A stretch of DNA of 64,000 nt from Solenopsis invicta (taxonomy: Eukaryota; Arthropoda; Insecta; Hymenoptera; Formicidae), in assembly GCF_016802725.1 (NCBI RefSeq), contig NC_052671.1:1675001-1739000 (forward strand), given 5' to 3'. Position 1 is the stretch's first letter; each line of letters starts with the position of its first letter. The notes beneath the pieces were generated by a model. It saw nothing but the letters and a program-made list of their open reading frames with translations. It searched no databases and had not been told where the DNA came from. Of this stretch, positions 39,794-50,751 are shown piece after piece. A program made the position numbers and the translations under genes.

Positions 39794-40368
39794 GGGAATA
39801 TTATTTATAGTATTTTTTTTTTAGTTTAGATAAAATTAGCGGTAGAGTATTAATACGAATACGTTTTTTCTTCCATTTGTTTAGGTGTGCTTCTTTTAGC
39901 TTTGATTACGGACGTCTATTTGGAGCTGCTCGCCGTTATTATGCTATTTTCTCATTCAATTAGATTAACAAGGTATTTTTTCCCCTCAGTTTACGTACTT
40001 GTTTAAATGTATCCTTACCGTAAGATCTTATCGCATCAGAAAAAATTCTACGTTGATGCGAGATACAACAGATTTTCATTTTCTCTTTTGTCCATATATA
40101 TATTTATATATATATATTTAATATATACTTATTACTTTTAATAATATATAATATGGTATTGTGTACAATATATTTTACGTCATTATAGTTATTAGGCGAT
40201 CCATGCAATAGACCTTGATCCTAATATAAAAATGTGTGACTTTTGTCATATTTTTTTACGTATCTCCTATTTCATAAATATATTAATAAAATTCAATCTA
40301 AAAATGTATACATATCTTTAGATTAAAATTTTATCCCTCTAACAAATAATAACAAATACAATGTGTTT

Positions 40369-40374
40369 TTTATT
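40369..40374 (-). terminator. Possible polyadenylation signal
   Basis: AATAAA on the minus strand within the inferred UTR. If used, it would exclude the miRNA sites at 37.8-39.8 kb from the shorter isoform. Confidence 0.2.
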
Positions 40375-40700
40375 CTCCTTTATAACTATAATTAGAAAAG
40401 CAATAAAAAAATTGTTAAAAAATGAAAAATATTGTGTTGCTGAGTAATAACAATAATGTTACTTTTTTCAATTTTATAGCTATTAAATTAAAATTACTTT
40501 GGATAAAATTTGATCAAAATAGTAAGGAATCAAGAGCCATGCATCGATCGCGCTAACAGGGAGGAGAAAAAAATAATTAGGCAATAATTTATATATCGGT
40601 TATTTCTTTCATGTTTATCTCTTCCTTTTTTTACGAACTCTAAGTAAGTAATACCAACAACGGGTTCTATATCTATGGAAAAGTCTACCCTGACACCAAA

Positions 40701-40708
40701 TTACGTAT
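40701..40708 (-). promoter_or_regulatory. miR-iab-8-5p 8mer seed match
   Basis: The minus strand reads ATACGTAA. A 7mer match to the same seed (ATACGTA) follows at 40767-40773. Confidence 0.35.
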
Positions 40709-41394
40709 TTAATGTACTAATTGTAAGAGTGAGATACTCGTCCGGTAATGTGGCTCGTGTTTCTCGTACGTATATACGAGCGTGTATATGTACTTTACTT
40801 TCTCCCGCGTTTGTTGTTCATTTTCATAAAAATTAATACGTGTGTATTTGCAAACATTTACGTGTGTGTCTAATCTCCAATATACGGCAGAAAGGAATAA
40901 TTAAAAAATGTGAAAATTATAATAACCTAGATTGAGCGTTAAAAAAGAAGTCATGAAATTTAGCACGTGACACATTTTAGATTTATGATTAAAATGTTTC
41001 TCGCGAAATGACAAGTAGATTAACCGTATGTTATATGTAATTGTGTGTGTGTATAATTTTCTTTTGTTTATCGACACGGCAGGATAATCGAGACAATTAC
41101 TATTTGTCAGAATCTTGACAAAGTGCGGTTGCCAAGCATATTGTACAGTTATTTACCATCTATATCACGCTTTCAAGAAACAACATTCAGAAAGATATAT
41201 TCTTGAGAAAAATCAATGTTTATATACTCACGGCACGTTACCTCATTCTTCAATGTCTGAGAATATCGTTTACGTTTTTCCATTACAACATTTATACTTC
41301 TTCGACGAAATTCGCGAATTCAACGATATTTTATTGCTCACGATAGGATACTACTTTTACTCACGTTGGTAAAAAAATAAATACCCTAAATTTT

Positions 41395-41400
41395 TTTATT
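41395..41400 (-). terminator. Possible proximal polyadenylation signal
   Basis: AATAAA on the minus strand directly followed by an A-run, about 1.66 kb after the abd-A stop codon. Its use would produce a short UTR lacking all the miR-iab seed matches listed. Confidence 0.25.
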
Positions 41401-42239
41401 GTTTCTAAAATAATTTACTATATTTCATTAACAGAAAGTTTCATTTCTTGCGATTTGTCTGAATTGACGTGTCGGAATGGCTGAAAAACAAACAGCATGT
41501 TTTTCCTATATCCGTGAGTATAGGTTTTTTCTTTGTGCGAAATCGAGCGTACCGAAAGAGTTGTTTTCGAGGAAAAAGTAATTTTATAGCACACATATAC
41601 ATGCATTGTTATATAATTTGTAAAATCAGAATTTTTTTTCTTTAAGCAAGATATAGTTTTTCTCTATAAAACCCATATGTAGATAAAACTTGGTTATCAT
41701 CAACTAATTTATTTGTTCAGTGATTCAAAGTTATAATGTACAAATTTTAATACACAAAATCGACATAAATAACACCTAGCTAAATACATTAATTCATTTA
41801 AAAAATAAACGCGCGAACATCGAATTTTTTTACTGAAAAAATACGACGTAGGGGAAAATAGTCGTGTACGCCCGTTATTTATAATTGTAGACCGATATTT
41901 AAAAGGAGTATCGGAGTTACCGGAAGTCCGCAATCGCGCGAGAGACACGTTCGTTATTCCAACATGAACGTCGCGAATTTTATGCCCCTTGTAATTTCGC
42001 TTAGTGATCGTACGAAGGAAGTGTTCGCATGACGTTAAAGATAAAACGTTTCTACGTCGAAAATGATGAAATAGTTATCGCGTCACCGTATATCTTCCTT
42101 CGGAAATCGATCGATGCATTCTACAAGAGAGATCTAGCTAATCAACGAAAATTCGCACGTACAAAGTAAGCGATGAATCGCAGATTAGCTAAACACTTAT
42201 CTCGCTCGCTAGTTTTGCGCAATTGGATGCCGATTCGTT

Positions 42240-42265
42240 CGTGTGTGTGTGTATGTGTGTGTGTG
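42240..42265. repeat. (GT)n microsatellite
   Basis: GT repeat with one GTAT interruption, inside the inferred abd-A 3' UTR. Confidence 0.9.
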
Positions 42266-42302
42266 CAGTTTGATTTAATTACTTCCTTCCTTCAAAGTTC
42301 GA

Positions 42303-42494
42303 TCAATTAATCGAAATGTCGTCGTTAATGATTCTGTCGGCCCATACGACCATTAATCCCTCAGTTTCGGCTCGTTTAACTAGTCTACTCACCGCCTCGA
42401 CGTAATTATTGGCTCTCCATGGCAGTATCGCGCCAATTCGTACGTTCACCGCTTGATAATCACGATGGCTCATTGTGTAGCACCCGACTAACAA
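42303..42494 (-). CDS. Candidate short ORF in the abd-A 3' region, unrecognised
   Basis: A 63-codon frame with a protein-like stretch: VNVRIGAILPWRANNYVEAV, followed by a charged segment with AETEGLMVVWADRI. A very good splice-donor sequence (GAGGCG|GTGAGT) lies within it on the same strand near 42396, and an acceptor-like TTCCTAG lies just upstream near 42510. It could be an exon of an unknown transcript. It could equally be untranslated abd-A sequence that is open by chance, since GC here is moderate. I recognise no family. Confidence 0.18.
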   Translation of the reverse strand: MLVGCYTMSHRDYQAVNVRIGAILPWRANNYVEAVSRLVKRAETEGLMVVWADRIINDDISIN

Positions 42495-42525
42495 TATACA
42501 TTATACGTTCTAGGAATCAGTCACA

Positions 42526-42571
42526 GGCTGAGCCCCGTGCGAGGCGGCATGTCACCCTTCGGGGGCTAGCC
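42526..42571 (-). other. GC-rich stem-loop in the inferred 3' UTR
   Basis: GGCTGAGCCCC (42526-42536) pairs with GGGGCTAGCC (42562-42571) as a 10-bp stem with one bulged base and a loop of about 25 nt. It is strikingly GC-rich for this neighbourhood and could be a structured RNA element in the abd-A transcript. Confidence 0.4.
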
Positions 42572-42674
42572 AAGTAAGTACGTAGCTGGGGTGGGGTGCG
42601 TTCATTTTCTATGCTTCGAGTTTTTTACTATCGTAACATCTACTTATTTTTCTTGCTTGCTTAAAAAAAAAACA

Positions 42675-43012
42675 AAAGAGAGAACCGACTCAGCAAGGCA
42701 TTTCGTCGTACCTTTTTTTCGGTCGCCCAGAGAAGATCGCGCTCTGTGTATCTTCCAGGCTTCTTAAATTCTCGCTATCTTCCCACTTGATAAAAAGAAA
42801 GAAAAAAAGAAAAAAGATCGATGACCGCATCCACAAGGTCCTCTTACTTGCGAGCACCGGCTCACCGACTTGAGGAAGATCGCAAAAATCTTTTGCGTCA
42901 GATGTTTCGTACCTGTTTCTCGCGTGCGAAGATGAGAGGAAGAAAACTCGGGATCTTCTACGTGATCGACCTTACCAACTACTTCGCTTCGGAATCTTCG
43001 TCCAGGCCGCTC
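42675..43012 (-). repeat. Degenerate copies of the abd-A 3' coding end
   Basis: Within 400 bp after the stop codon, three stretches resemble the end of the abd-A coding exon in the same orientation. Copy 1 (about 42675-42765) keeps CGACTCAGCAAGGCA, GTACCTT, AGAAGATCGC and TTCCAGGC on the plus strand at spacing like that in the exon; in the abd-A sense it reads LEDTQS against LEKTQS. Copy 2 (about 42805-42900) reads TQKIFAIFLKSVS against TQSDLLKAVSK. Copy 3 (about 42957-43012) reads GLDEDS against GLEKTQS, then a stop. Period is irregular (offsets of 143 and 218 bp at GAAGATCGC). They look like decayed local duplications. Confidence 0.5.
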
Positions 43013-43063
43013 CAGTCTCTTGTGTCTTCCTTAAAAGAAAGAGAGTCGACTCAGTAAGGTATC

Positions 43064-43464
43064 CTATGTGGGTACCTTACTGACTGCCTTCAGAAGATCG
43101 CTTTGCGTTTTTTCCAGGCCGCTTACGTGATGCTGCTGCTGATGCTGAAGGGCGGCGCTCTGCTGCTCCTGCTGCAACTTGGCCTGCTTCTCCGCCTGCT
43201 GTTTCTTCATCATATCTTGTTCCTCGCGCTCGCGTCTGGCTTGCTCGTTGATCTCTTTAACCGCCCTTAACTCCTTTTTCAGCTTCATTCGCCGATTCTG
43301 GAACCAGATCTTGATCTGTCGTTCCGTTAGGCAGAGTGCATGCGCGATCTCTATTCGTCGTCGTCGCGTCAGATAATGATTGAAGTGAAATTCTTTTTCT
43401 AATTCCAGTGTTTGGAACCGCGTGTACGTTTGTCGGCCTCTGCGCCTCGGGCAGCCGTTCGGAC
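43064..43464 (-). CDS. abd-A: abdominal-A, last coding exon (homeodomain and C-terminus)
   Basis: abd-A is a Hox transcription factor that specifies abdominal segments. This exon completes a glycine codon, then encodes PNGCP, the 60-residue homeodomain (43268-43447), the UbdA motif (RAVKEINEQARRE), a charged Q-rich tail (KQQAEKQAKLQQEQQ, then LQHQQQHH) and the ending SDLLKAVSKVPT before TAG at 43064-43066. The homeodomain has I47, Q50, N51 and M54, and L56 rather than Antp's W56. PNGCPRRRGRQTYTRF and the DLLKAVSKV ending distinguish abd-A from Ubx and Antp. The acceptor is a pyrimidine-rich ...CGTTTTCAG|GTCC at 43465-43466; phase 1 matches the upstream microexon. The exon carries 132 full codons plus the stop. 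The frame stays open upstream to an in-frame ATG at 43552, but that part is intronic. Confidence 0.97.
43268..43447 (-). other. abd-A: Homeobox (60-residue Antp-class homeodomain)
   Basis: It runs from RRRGRQTYTRFQTLELEKEF to NRRMKLKKEL, with helix 3 around TERQIKIWFQN. All DNA-contact residues of the Hox class are intact. The N-terminal arm RGRQTYTR is the usual minor-groove contact. Confidence 0.97.
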
Positions 43465-44999
43465 CTGAAAACGTTAAGAAATCTAATTTACGAGACCACT
43501 CCATAGTCTCTTGACTCCACTTTTCATGGCAAACTGTAACGTTAATGTGCAAAACAAATTTATGCAGTTTTGAAATTTTTTAATATTGAAAATCATTTTC
43601 AATTTAAAAGCATTGAATTAATAAATAAAAATTTGCAAATATATTAAAATAACGAGTAATAAAGATACATATATTCCATATTTCTATAATAAAGAATTAT
43701 ATTGTTTACATCTTAAGTGCTTTTCATCCCTTTGTAAATCTTAACTCGCCTCACTTTCTCTCTCTTTGAAAAGAAAAAAAAAATGTTCTTTCTCAACCTG
43801 CCGCTTATTGCGAGGGTTAATACACGTAAAAAAAGGATGAATAAAAATAGAAAGTTCTCAGGAAGCTCTGCAGGAAAGTTACTCACAACGAACTCTTTCT
43901 AGTACTACTTCACTCGTTTAACTTTCTCCAGAAGTTTATGTCATAAACAAGGATACAGGCAACTTTGAATTTTTTTACGGGTTTTAAAGATAGGAATCGA
44001 AATGCCGGTGCGCAGGTAAAAAAAAGTTGGCGCGATGTTGCGGGATGAATATCTACTTCGAAACGGTTTCTGTGACAACATGAGTTGATTATAACTGAAT
44101 AACGGTAATAATTCAAGTCAAATGTATACAATAATCAAGGAACAATAAATAAACGTTATTGAGAAACATTTAAACTATCATAGTTGCTAAACGATTTCAT
44201 TACGCTACAATGTCACCGCTGAATTTCGAACATATATATTTTCGTAATCAATTCAAAAAAGTAATTTCACTTTCAGTTGTCGCCACGAGCGAGGCGCGTC
44301 TCTTTCCCGAGGATCGCTAAGAAACCGGTTCCTTAGTGCAAAGAGTGGACAGCCATAATACCATCATTCGCGCAGCGACGCTGAGTGGCCATATTACTGC
44401 CTCGTGATGAAGCAAATGCGTGCTACTGACCAATAAAAGATAGCAAGACTTTTCTTTCCGATTATTTTACGAGAATACGAAGCTTGTATCGACACGATAA
44501 AAAGTGAGAAAATTAATTATTATATTGGTTAAAGCTCAGAGGGATGTACTTGTAACAATTAGTCACAGATGCATTAAAAATACCATACATTATAAATGAA
44601 AACGTTTACTTTGATTCAACCTAACCACATAAAATGTAACAGTGCTTTCTTTTTTATTAAAACTTTACGATTTAATGAACAAAATAATTTACTGTCAAAA
44701 ATTAAAAAACTGTGAAAAAATGATACACGTTACATTTTTGTGTAAAAATTAATCATAAATTTTGTAATGAATCTGTAACCAAGAAGAACGTATTATTTAA
44801 GATGCTGCACATTCATGTTAATAAATAAATAAAAGTAAAGCGTATAAATCATCAACATTTCGTAAAAGACAGGAACGCCATTCACGAGAGTTACGATTAT
44901 GCTCAAATTATGAGCAACGTATAGATGTAGCCAACGCGCTTAGACCTTGCGGAATCGTATGTCGAGAAATCGGATTAACAAAGAGTGAAGGGGACATTA

Positions 45000-45720
45000 T
45001 CCTACAGATTTAAGCGAGTGGCGCCGTATTTTCTATCTTCCGTCATAACGATACTCGTGCTATAGCGATCGGGTGCTCGAATGACACGCACGTGCGCAAT
45101 TCCCGATGCAGGATGACCCATCAAATACGTATCGCTCCGGGCCGAGCAGAAAACTCTTGGAGAATGCAGAGAATGCTGATATTGAATTCAGCATGGCCGT
45201 TCTCGCCAGTGCGGTCCACGAGCTCGCGTCGGTGTACGCGTGTACCTGAATCAGCGACCACACTCACGAATTCCGCCGCTTTTTACGTACGTGTGGTGGG
45301 ACCAAGCGCGTCTGTATTGGTGCGAATCAACACCGTTTTTAGCGCGGTCGTGTGCGTCAGTTTGGCACACGTACGTCCGTTGCAGCCACGGGGTGGTTAC
45401 CGAAGCCCGAAGGGTGGGACATAGGTTACCTTGGCAACCAGAGGGGAGACCATTCCATCCTCCTGGCGGCATATCACGCGGGAGCAAGCCTAGCACAGCA
45501 GCCAGAAAACTCTTGGTTGCATCCTCTCCACCGACTCTAGGAGGGCCCGTCACGTCGGTCTTGGAAGACGGGTGAACTTGATTGCGCCCACTCCATTCGC
45601 CATAAATATGGCTCATCGGCGAAGTGCTGGTGTGCGAGTATTATCAATAATTTCGACGGAGAGAAAACTAATGCCGCTGTGCCAGAATTTATCCGGCGAG
45701 AATAAAATTGCGCGCTGAGG
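45000..45720. other. GC-rich block in the abd-A intron
   Basis: A CpG-rich block with frames open in several registers on both strands (up to 121 codons). None shows a domain, as expected for non-coding GC-rich DNA. It is a candidate intronic enhancer or Polycomb-type element and contains the motif pair listed next. Confidence 0.35.
45599..45612. promoter_or_regulatory. Opposed GCCAT cores around an AT centre
   Basis: GCCATAAATATGGC carries a Pho/YY1 core on each strand. Its left half, read on the minus strand as TTTATGGC, is a posterior-Hox (Abd-B type) recognition sequence. It lies at the edge of the GC-rich block. Motif inference only. Confidence 0.3.
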
Positions 45721-46779
45721 TAGAGGCTTACCAGAAGCCACGAAGCGGGTATTCGTTCCCGATGAGATTAACAAAAAAACCTTACTTTTCTCAAAGAAAA
45801 TTTTTAGAAAATATAAGAAGGATAGTTGATAAGCAATTAATAATTTTCTTTACGTACGTAAAGATAGAAAAAAATCAACAACTCTTTTCTTTTCATATTG
45901 AGTTTATCGTAAAAAAGAAAAAATAGAAACTCGTGCATGAAATATAAAAGATAGATATGACTTATCTCTGGAACGTTGCAAAGTGTTAATTAGCGTTTTG
46001 TCGTAAATGATTCGGAGACAAATAAATTATAGTTAATTGCCAGTGGTCCATTGCCACTCTACAGAAGGGCGACACGATGAGACGCGCGCACAGAAATACG
46101 CCATTATGGATAGCACAGGCCTGTGTCTAATTACGGTCATATACTAAGTTTAATATCTGCTTTAGGTCTGCTTTAGCATGCAGCTCGGGGCTTAGGGAAC
46201 AATCGCGGATATTGTGGAAGTTTGTCAGGCTACGTCCGCCAGTTCGTACTACTATACGCATCCAGATTTGATCAAATCAACTTGCGTCATTTTGTTTTTT
46301 ATATAGCTACCCAAGGATTCGATCTTTACTTTGAATTGAATCATAACGAACGTTTTTAATTGATCGAATCATTTCAATATCATTCCATTAGACAAGCTGG
46401 ATGAAGATAAAATGTGATTATAGTCCTTTTTAAACCTTATACAAATAATCTGTCGGCAACCTGTATTTTGAGCTCTATTATACATTGAACAGTCGTATTC
46501 GATACTGCCAGATGACCCCAAATACTTTCGCGTTTACGAAGAGACTCATTCAGCGCGATCAATATTGTCATCGCTATGTAAATGAGCCGACACTATTCAA
46601 GTCATAACACTGTAGTCGTATTGTTTTTTCGATCGAAGCATATCAAGTGCGAGATAAGAATAAATATCTGTAACTTATTCATGAGTCACGCACTATCATT
46701 AGAACGCTCTGAAAAAAGGGTCATTTAAATACCGTCCCCGAAGATTAGCTAGCCTCTTATTCATTAATATCACAATAGA

Positions 46780-47880
46780 AAAAATTCCAGCACGGTGACA
46801 GATGGCAGTATACACTGTTCGGAAAAAAATAATATACGCGAGGCCGATGGAACGTTAGAGAGATTTCGCAATGTCGCCGGACAGTGCATACACTGTCTAG
46901 TCTCGATAGCACCTGCGAATCGCATACCCTCGCGTCTAGATATGTCGCGTTACGGCCTAACCCCTCTTTGTTCGAGCGGCGGTGGGACCATGCGTGAGCC
47001 CCTCAGCGATCCATTCATAAATATCTCAAAACGGCTTAATTTCGCGGCGCTGCGGGCAAATAAAATCTCGAGCCGGTGAAAAATGTAGACAGTTTGCCAG
47101 ATGAAGGAGAACGAGCAGGGTAGAGGAGTAGAGGGACGAGAGAGGAGATACGGCGTAGCCACGACCCACGACTCGTTTGATCGCCGTCTCGGGTCACTGC
47201 AGCCTCTGCCAGAACGATAGAGTTGGAGAGGACCGAGTAGGAGGCACGTTAAGAGAAGGGGGAGGGAATAGAGGTGGAATGTGAAAGAAACGGAGAAGGA
47301 GAGTGGATGAGATATGTTAAGGAACAAGAGGGATAGAAAGTGCCAAGGAGGAAAAATGCCCACGATAACTCCGCCGTCCGTTCCGTCGCGATTCCAACTC
47401 CGGGCGCGATTTATGCGGCTAATCCCCGCACTTTTCTTGCCCACGTCTCGCCCAGTCGCCAGGTATCCGGTTAGACTGTATTTCAAGGCCGTTCGCCGAT
47501 TATTCAGCTATGCCAGACGGTAGATACACACCGTTGTTCTATCCGTCGTTCATTAAACTGCGCCTCTTCCCTCTTCGCGCGAACCCCAATCGCGTCCGGC
47601 TTGTTGCCGATGCATGGTCGCCGGTTATCGGAGACATAAGTCGCGTGAAAAATTTCAAATGTGGCTGGAATCTGGACGATCGGGAGGCCGGAGAAGTTCG
47701 CGTTAACGTTCGCGAAATGTTACACGCGGGGAATTCACAGACTATGTTATAATTTCTATTCCGTAACCGATAACGCAGGCTCTTTTCTCTAGCCACGGCG
47801 GAAGGGTTATATCCCCGATGCTTATTGCCAGACAGCCAGTACGTATCCGATACCACCGCGGAAAGTTCGCTATGTAAATT
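46780..47880. other. GC-rich block in the abd-A intron
   Basis: A second, longer CpG-rich block. A 178-codon frame is open on the minus strand (46950-47486), but its middle is a translated polypyrimidine tract and frames are open opposite it, so I do not call a gene. Candidate enhancer region. Confidence 0.35.
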
Positions 47881-48998
47881 TTATGCGGGCTGCTGTTCGC
47901 AGGTAATTATTGTGAGCGATACACGAAAGAGGCCGCGATTAAATCTACTCTAATTTAAAGACCAATTTAAATAAAACGCGCTTTGATTACGCTAGCTTTC
48001 ATACTTGTAACTGGATAATTTTACAATTTGTATATGTTCCTTATAAGTTGTTGCCAAGCACGCTGCTTATTCGAGTGTATCTATGCTATATTGTTTTTTC
48101 ACTTGAAACATTAATCTCATCTGGCAATACATCATCGTGAAGCAAGAGATTCAGGTGATTATCTATCCAGATCTCAACCTCGGAATCAAATTGATCAGTC
48201 ATTATGGAATATTATTTCTGCGCCATAAATTTTGTCATTAAATTATCCGTCTTAGCATTTTGTTTTAATTTTATTTTAGTATCCGGAAAGAAATTAAAAA
48301 TTTAGATTTCTTTACAAGAGATAGAACGTTCCTATTTCGACTTATAATTCAGATTTCATGCCATTTTGTACATTAGTTAATTACACTATTATTTATATAT
48401 GTTAATTTATTATTAATATATATTACATTATTATATAGTCTCATGAAAAAATGTTACGTTTTCGACTAAAAAAGCTAGTAATTAATAAGAGAAACTGTAT
48501 CATAGGGCACTAATTTTTTTAAAGCTTACAGTATTGAGCAATTTCAATTAAAATATATTGTTTTCTAACATATAAATTATAGTTTGCGTGATAAAATGTT
48601 TGTAAATAAACATTTGTAAATAGAAATTTTTTTTATACAAGGAAAAATTCTTTATAGATGCTATACGTATAAATCGATACTATGTATAAATTCTTAGAAT
48701 GTTTTCTCTTTACGTGAATGGAAACTGAAGCAAACGTCGAAAAAAAGGGTTATTGTTTTTGACCACATGTCGCTGCTCAGTGAGAAGAACCAAAATCGCA
48801 TGGAGGCGCGCACAAGGCACGCGGTTGACATTTAATCGCCTCTTTAGATTTACGACGACCTGGCCCTATTGCCGCTATTACGGCGCAGCAGTCTCTACCA
48901 GCTATTTTGTCCCAGTCGGAATGAATGACTGTCCGGTCTACTTGAAGAGCCTGTCACTTTCCAGTCCTAAAATCTTTAAGTAGCCTTATCGAATATTG

Positions 48999-49002
<4 letters not shown>

Positions 49003-49032
<30 letters not shown>
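49003..49032. repeat. (TA)n microsatellite
   Basis: About fifteen TA units. Confidence 0.9.
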
Positions 49033-49035
<3 letters not shown>

Positions 49036-50423
49036 ATAGAATAATTTTTCTTTATGCTATTAATAAATGTTCTGTGTGATTTAATTAATTACAGTAAATT
49101 AAAAAGGCCAACTACTCTATAAAATTTGAATATACGATAACTTATGATTCAAGGACATTGAATTTAACAGGACACAATAATAAATCGATATTACGTAATT
49201 AGTAAATCAGGCACTATAATTATTAATGGTAATTAGTTATAATTATAAAGTAAAAATGTACAAAATGATTCTTTGAGAAATAATGAATTGTTAATAATGA
49301 AATAAGAAATTTTAAAACATAAAAACCAAAAATTTTTTACCTTTTAGAATATAGCTTTTTCTTAAAATAAGAGTTCAATAAAAGGAGTTTATTTATAATA
49401 TAATTTTTGTTATTCGGTATTGTATATCAAATCAATTATTATGAGTCGTAATTGCAAACTACAAATTGCTCCTCTAAGTTAAAAACAAAGGATTCTTCAC
49501 GCCACTTATACGTATGTGTCAGCATATCACGTCGTTAATTTATAATAAAAAAGATATAAGTGCTGATGTGCTGACGAGACAATTCAAAAAATTTTCACCG
49601 ATTTCACCGAGAAACTGGAGCATCCTCGTGCTCCGTTCGGTGGCTGCTGTGCGGCCGACCTGACACTGACATTAACCACCGCGAAAACGATTTATCGCTT
49701 CCCCAGTTATCACATGGAGAAGAGAGGGATACGAGCCCCTCAGAACACTTTGCGACGAAGTTACACGTGGCAAACTTTCTCAACGTACACGTATATATTT
49801 ATAGCAATCTTCACTTACAGTTTTCAAAACGATTATTAACTTTATAAGAAATTTTATCTTTATCAGTTCATTCTTTATACATCTAAAGGTAAGTTAAATT
49901 ACAAATCGATTAATAATGTTACGAGCACAAATAATTGAAATTAAATTTCTATATTAACAAACTTTCATAAAATGTCTTCCATATTTTATTATTAAGGTGT
50001 TTAATAAAGAAGGGTAAATATTTGCGATTCACAATCACTAGTGCATAAATCTTTATTAAAAAGGAAAACAAGTTATTTGATAAACAGTTTACGTTTGCCA
50101 AACAGTCCAAATTCATTTTGTGGAAAAAAAACACATGAACGTTCAGACATATACATAAAATGATGTGAGCCACAAAGATGATACTAATACCACCGTGGCT
50201 GCAAGTTGGATACACAGGTGCCCGCGCACGCGTAGCGTCTGTCACGGTCGGCAATAGACTTAAATCCTGATTGGTTGGACAGCTAGTTGGAGACTACATG
50301 TGAAGTATACAGGTACGCTGAGGGGAGCGTTTTTGGTAGGACGGGGGCAGATATGTACATATGTGTGCGTATATATGTATATACATATATGGGATACAGC
50401 ATCATGCGTTTGTGTGTACGTGT

Positions 50424-50441
50424 ACACACACACACACACAC

Positions 50442-50488
<47 letters not shown>
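50424..50488. repeat. Compound (CA)n(TA)n microsatellite
   Basis: About ten CA units, an A, then about twenty-one TA units. Several frames stay open across it only because the repeat lacks stops. Confidence 0.95.
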
Positions 50489-50491
<3 letters not shown>

Positions 50492-50741
50492 GGGCGGCAA
50501 TAAAGGATTCCGACAAGGATGGATGGTGAGAGGGGGAAGTTCGCTCCATTGTTCCCGATGGAACCCAAACGCCATCCATAAGGGTGCCTCCCATTATCCG
50601 GCATGTATCTACCACACGCACACACATCAGAGTGCTCGCTCGTGCATACACGGAGGATACCTCGCCCGCCCTAAGATCGAGTGTGAGGGCTGAGATGCAT
50701 GGCGCAGCGGCGCCTTTCACGGTGTGCAGAGTTGTTCTTAC

Positions 50742-50751
50742 ATGGCGGCCA
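50742..50751. promoter_or_regulatory. Pho/YY1-type site
   Basis: ATGGCGGCCA repeats ten of the eleven bases of the palindromic site at 20314-20324. It lies in a GC-rich part (about 50520-50780) of the abd-A intron. Confidence 0.25.

Larger units (their letters stand above)
37563..43063 (-). other. abd-A: Inferred abd-A 3' UTR (left limit uncertain)
   Basis: The abd-A stop codon at 43064-43066 lies within an exon, so downstream minus-strand sequence should be 3' UTR. I extend the inferred UTR to about 37.6 kb because the sequence is of mixed complexity and because sense-strand matches to miR-iab-4/iab-8 seeds concentrate between 37.8 and 40.8 kb. No splice acceptor is needed. AATAAA signals on the minus strand occur at 41395-41400, 40369-40374 and 38280-38285, so shorter isoforms are possible. 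Apart from the short candidate frame at 42303-42494 I see nothing that looks coding. Transcript data would settle the end. Confidence 0.4.

Noticed and set aside
42821..43057. 78-codon plus-strand frame next to abd-A
   Set aside because: It is antisense to the degenerate copies of the abd-A 3' end and shows no independent coding signal.
43268..43447. The homeobox as Ultrabithorax or Antennapedia
   Set aside because: L56, the PNGCP flank, TRF rather than TRY, and the DLLKAVSKV ending are abd-A features. The microexon WMSPFDRVVCG agrees.
43465..43552. Open-frame extension of the homeobox exon upstream to an ATG at 43552
   Set aside because: A clear acceptor (CGTTTTCAG) sits at the point where abd-A similarity begins, and the residues before it do not resemble the family.
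46950..47486. 178-codon minus-strand frame
   Set aside because: The middle is a translated polypyrimidine tract, other frames are open opposite, there is no domain, and it lies in a GC-rich intronic block.
50283..50720. Several overlapping frames of 67-145 codons
   Set aside because: They are open only because the CA and TA microsatellites lack stop codons in those registers.
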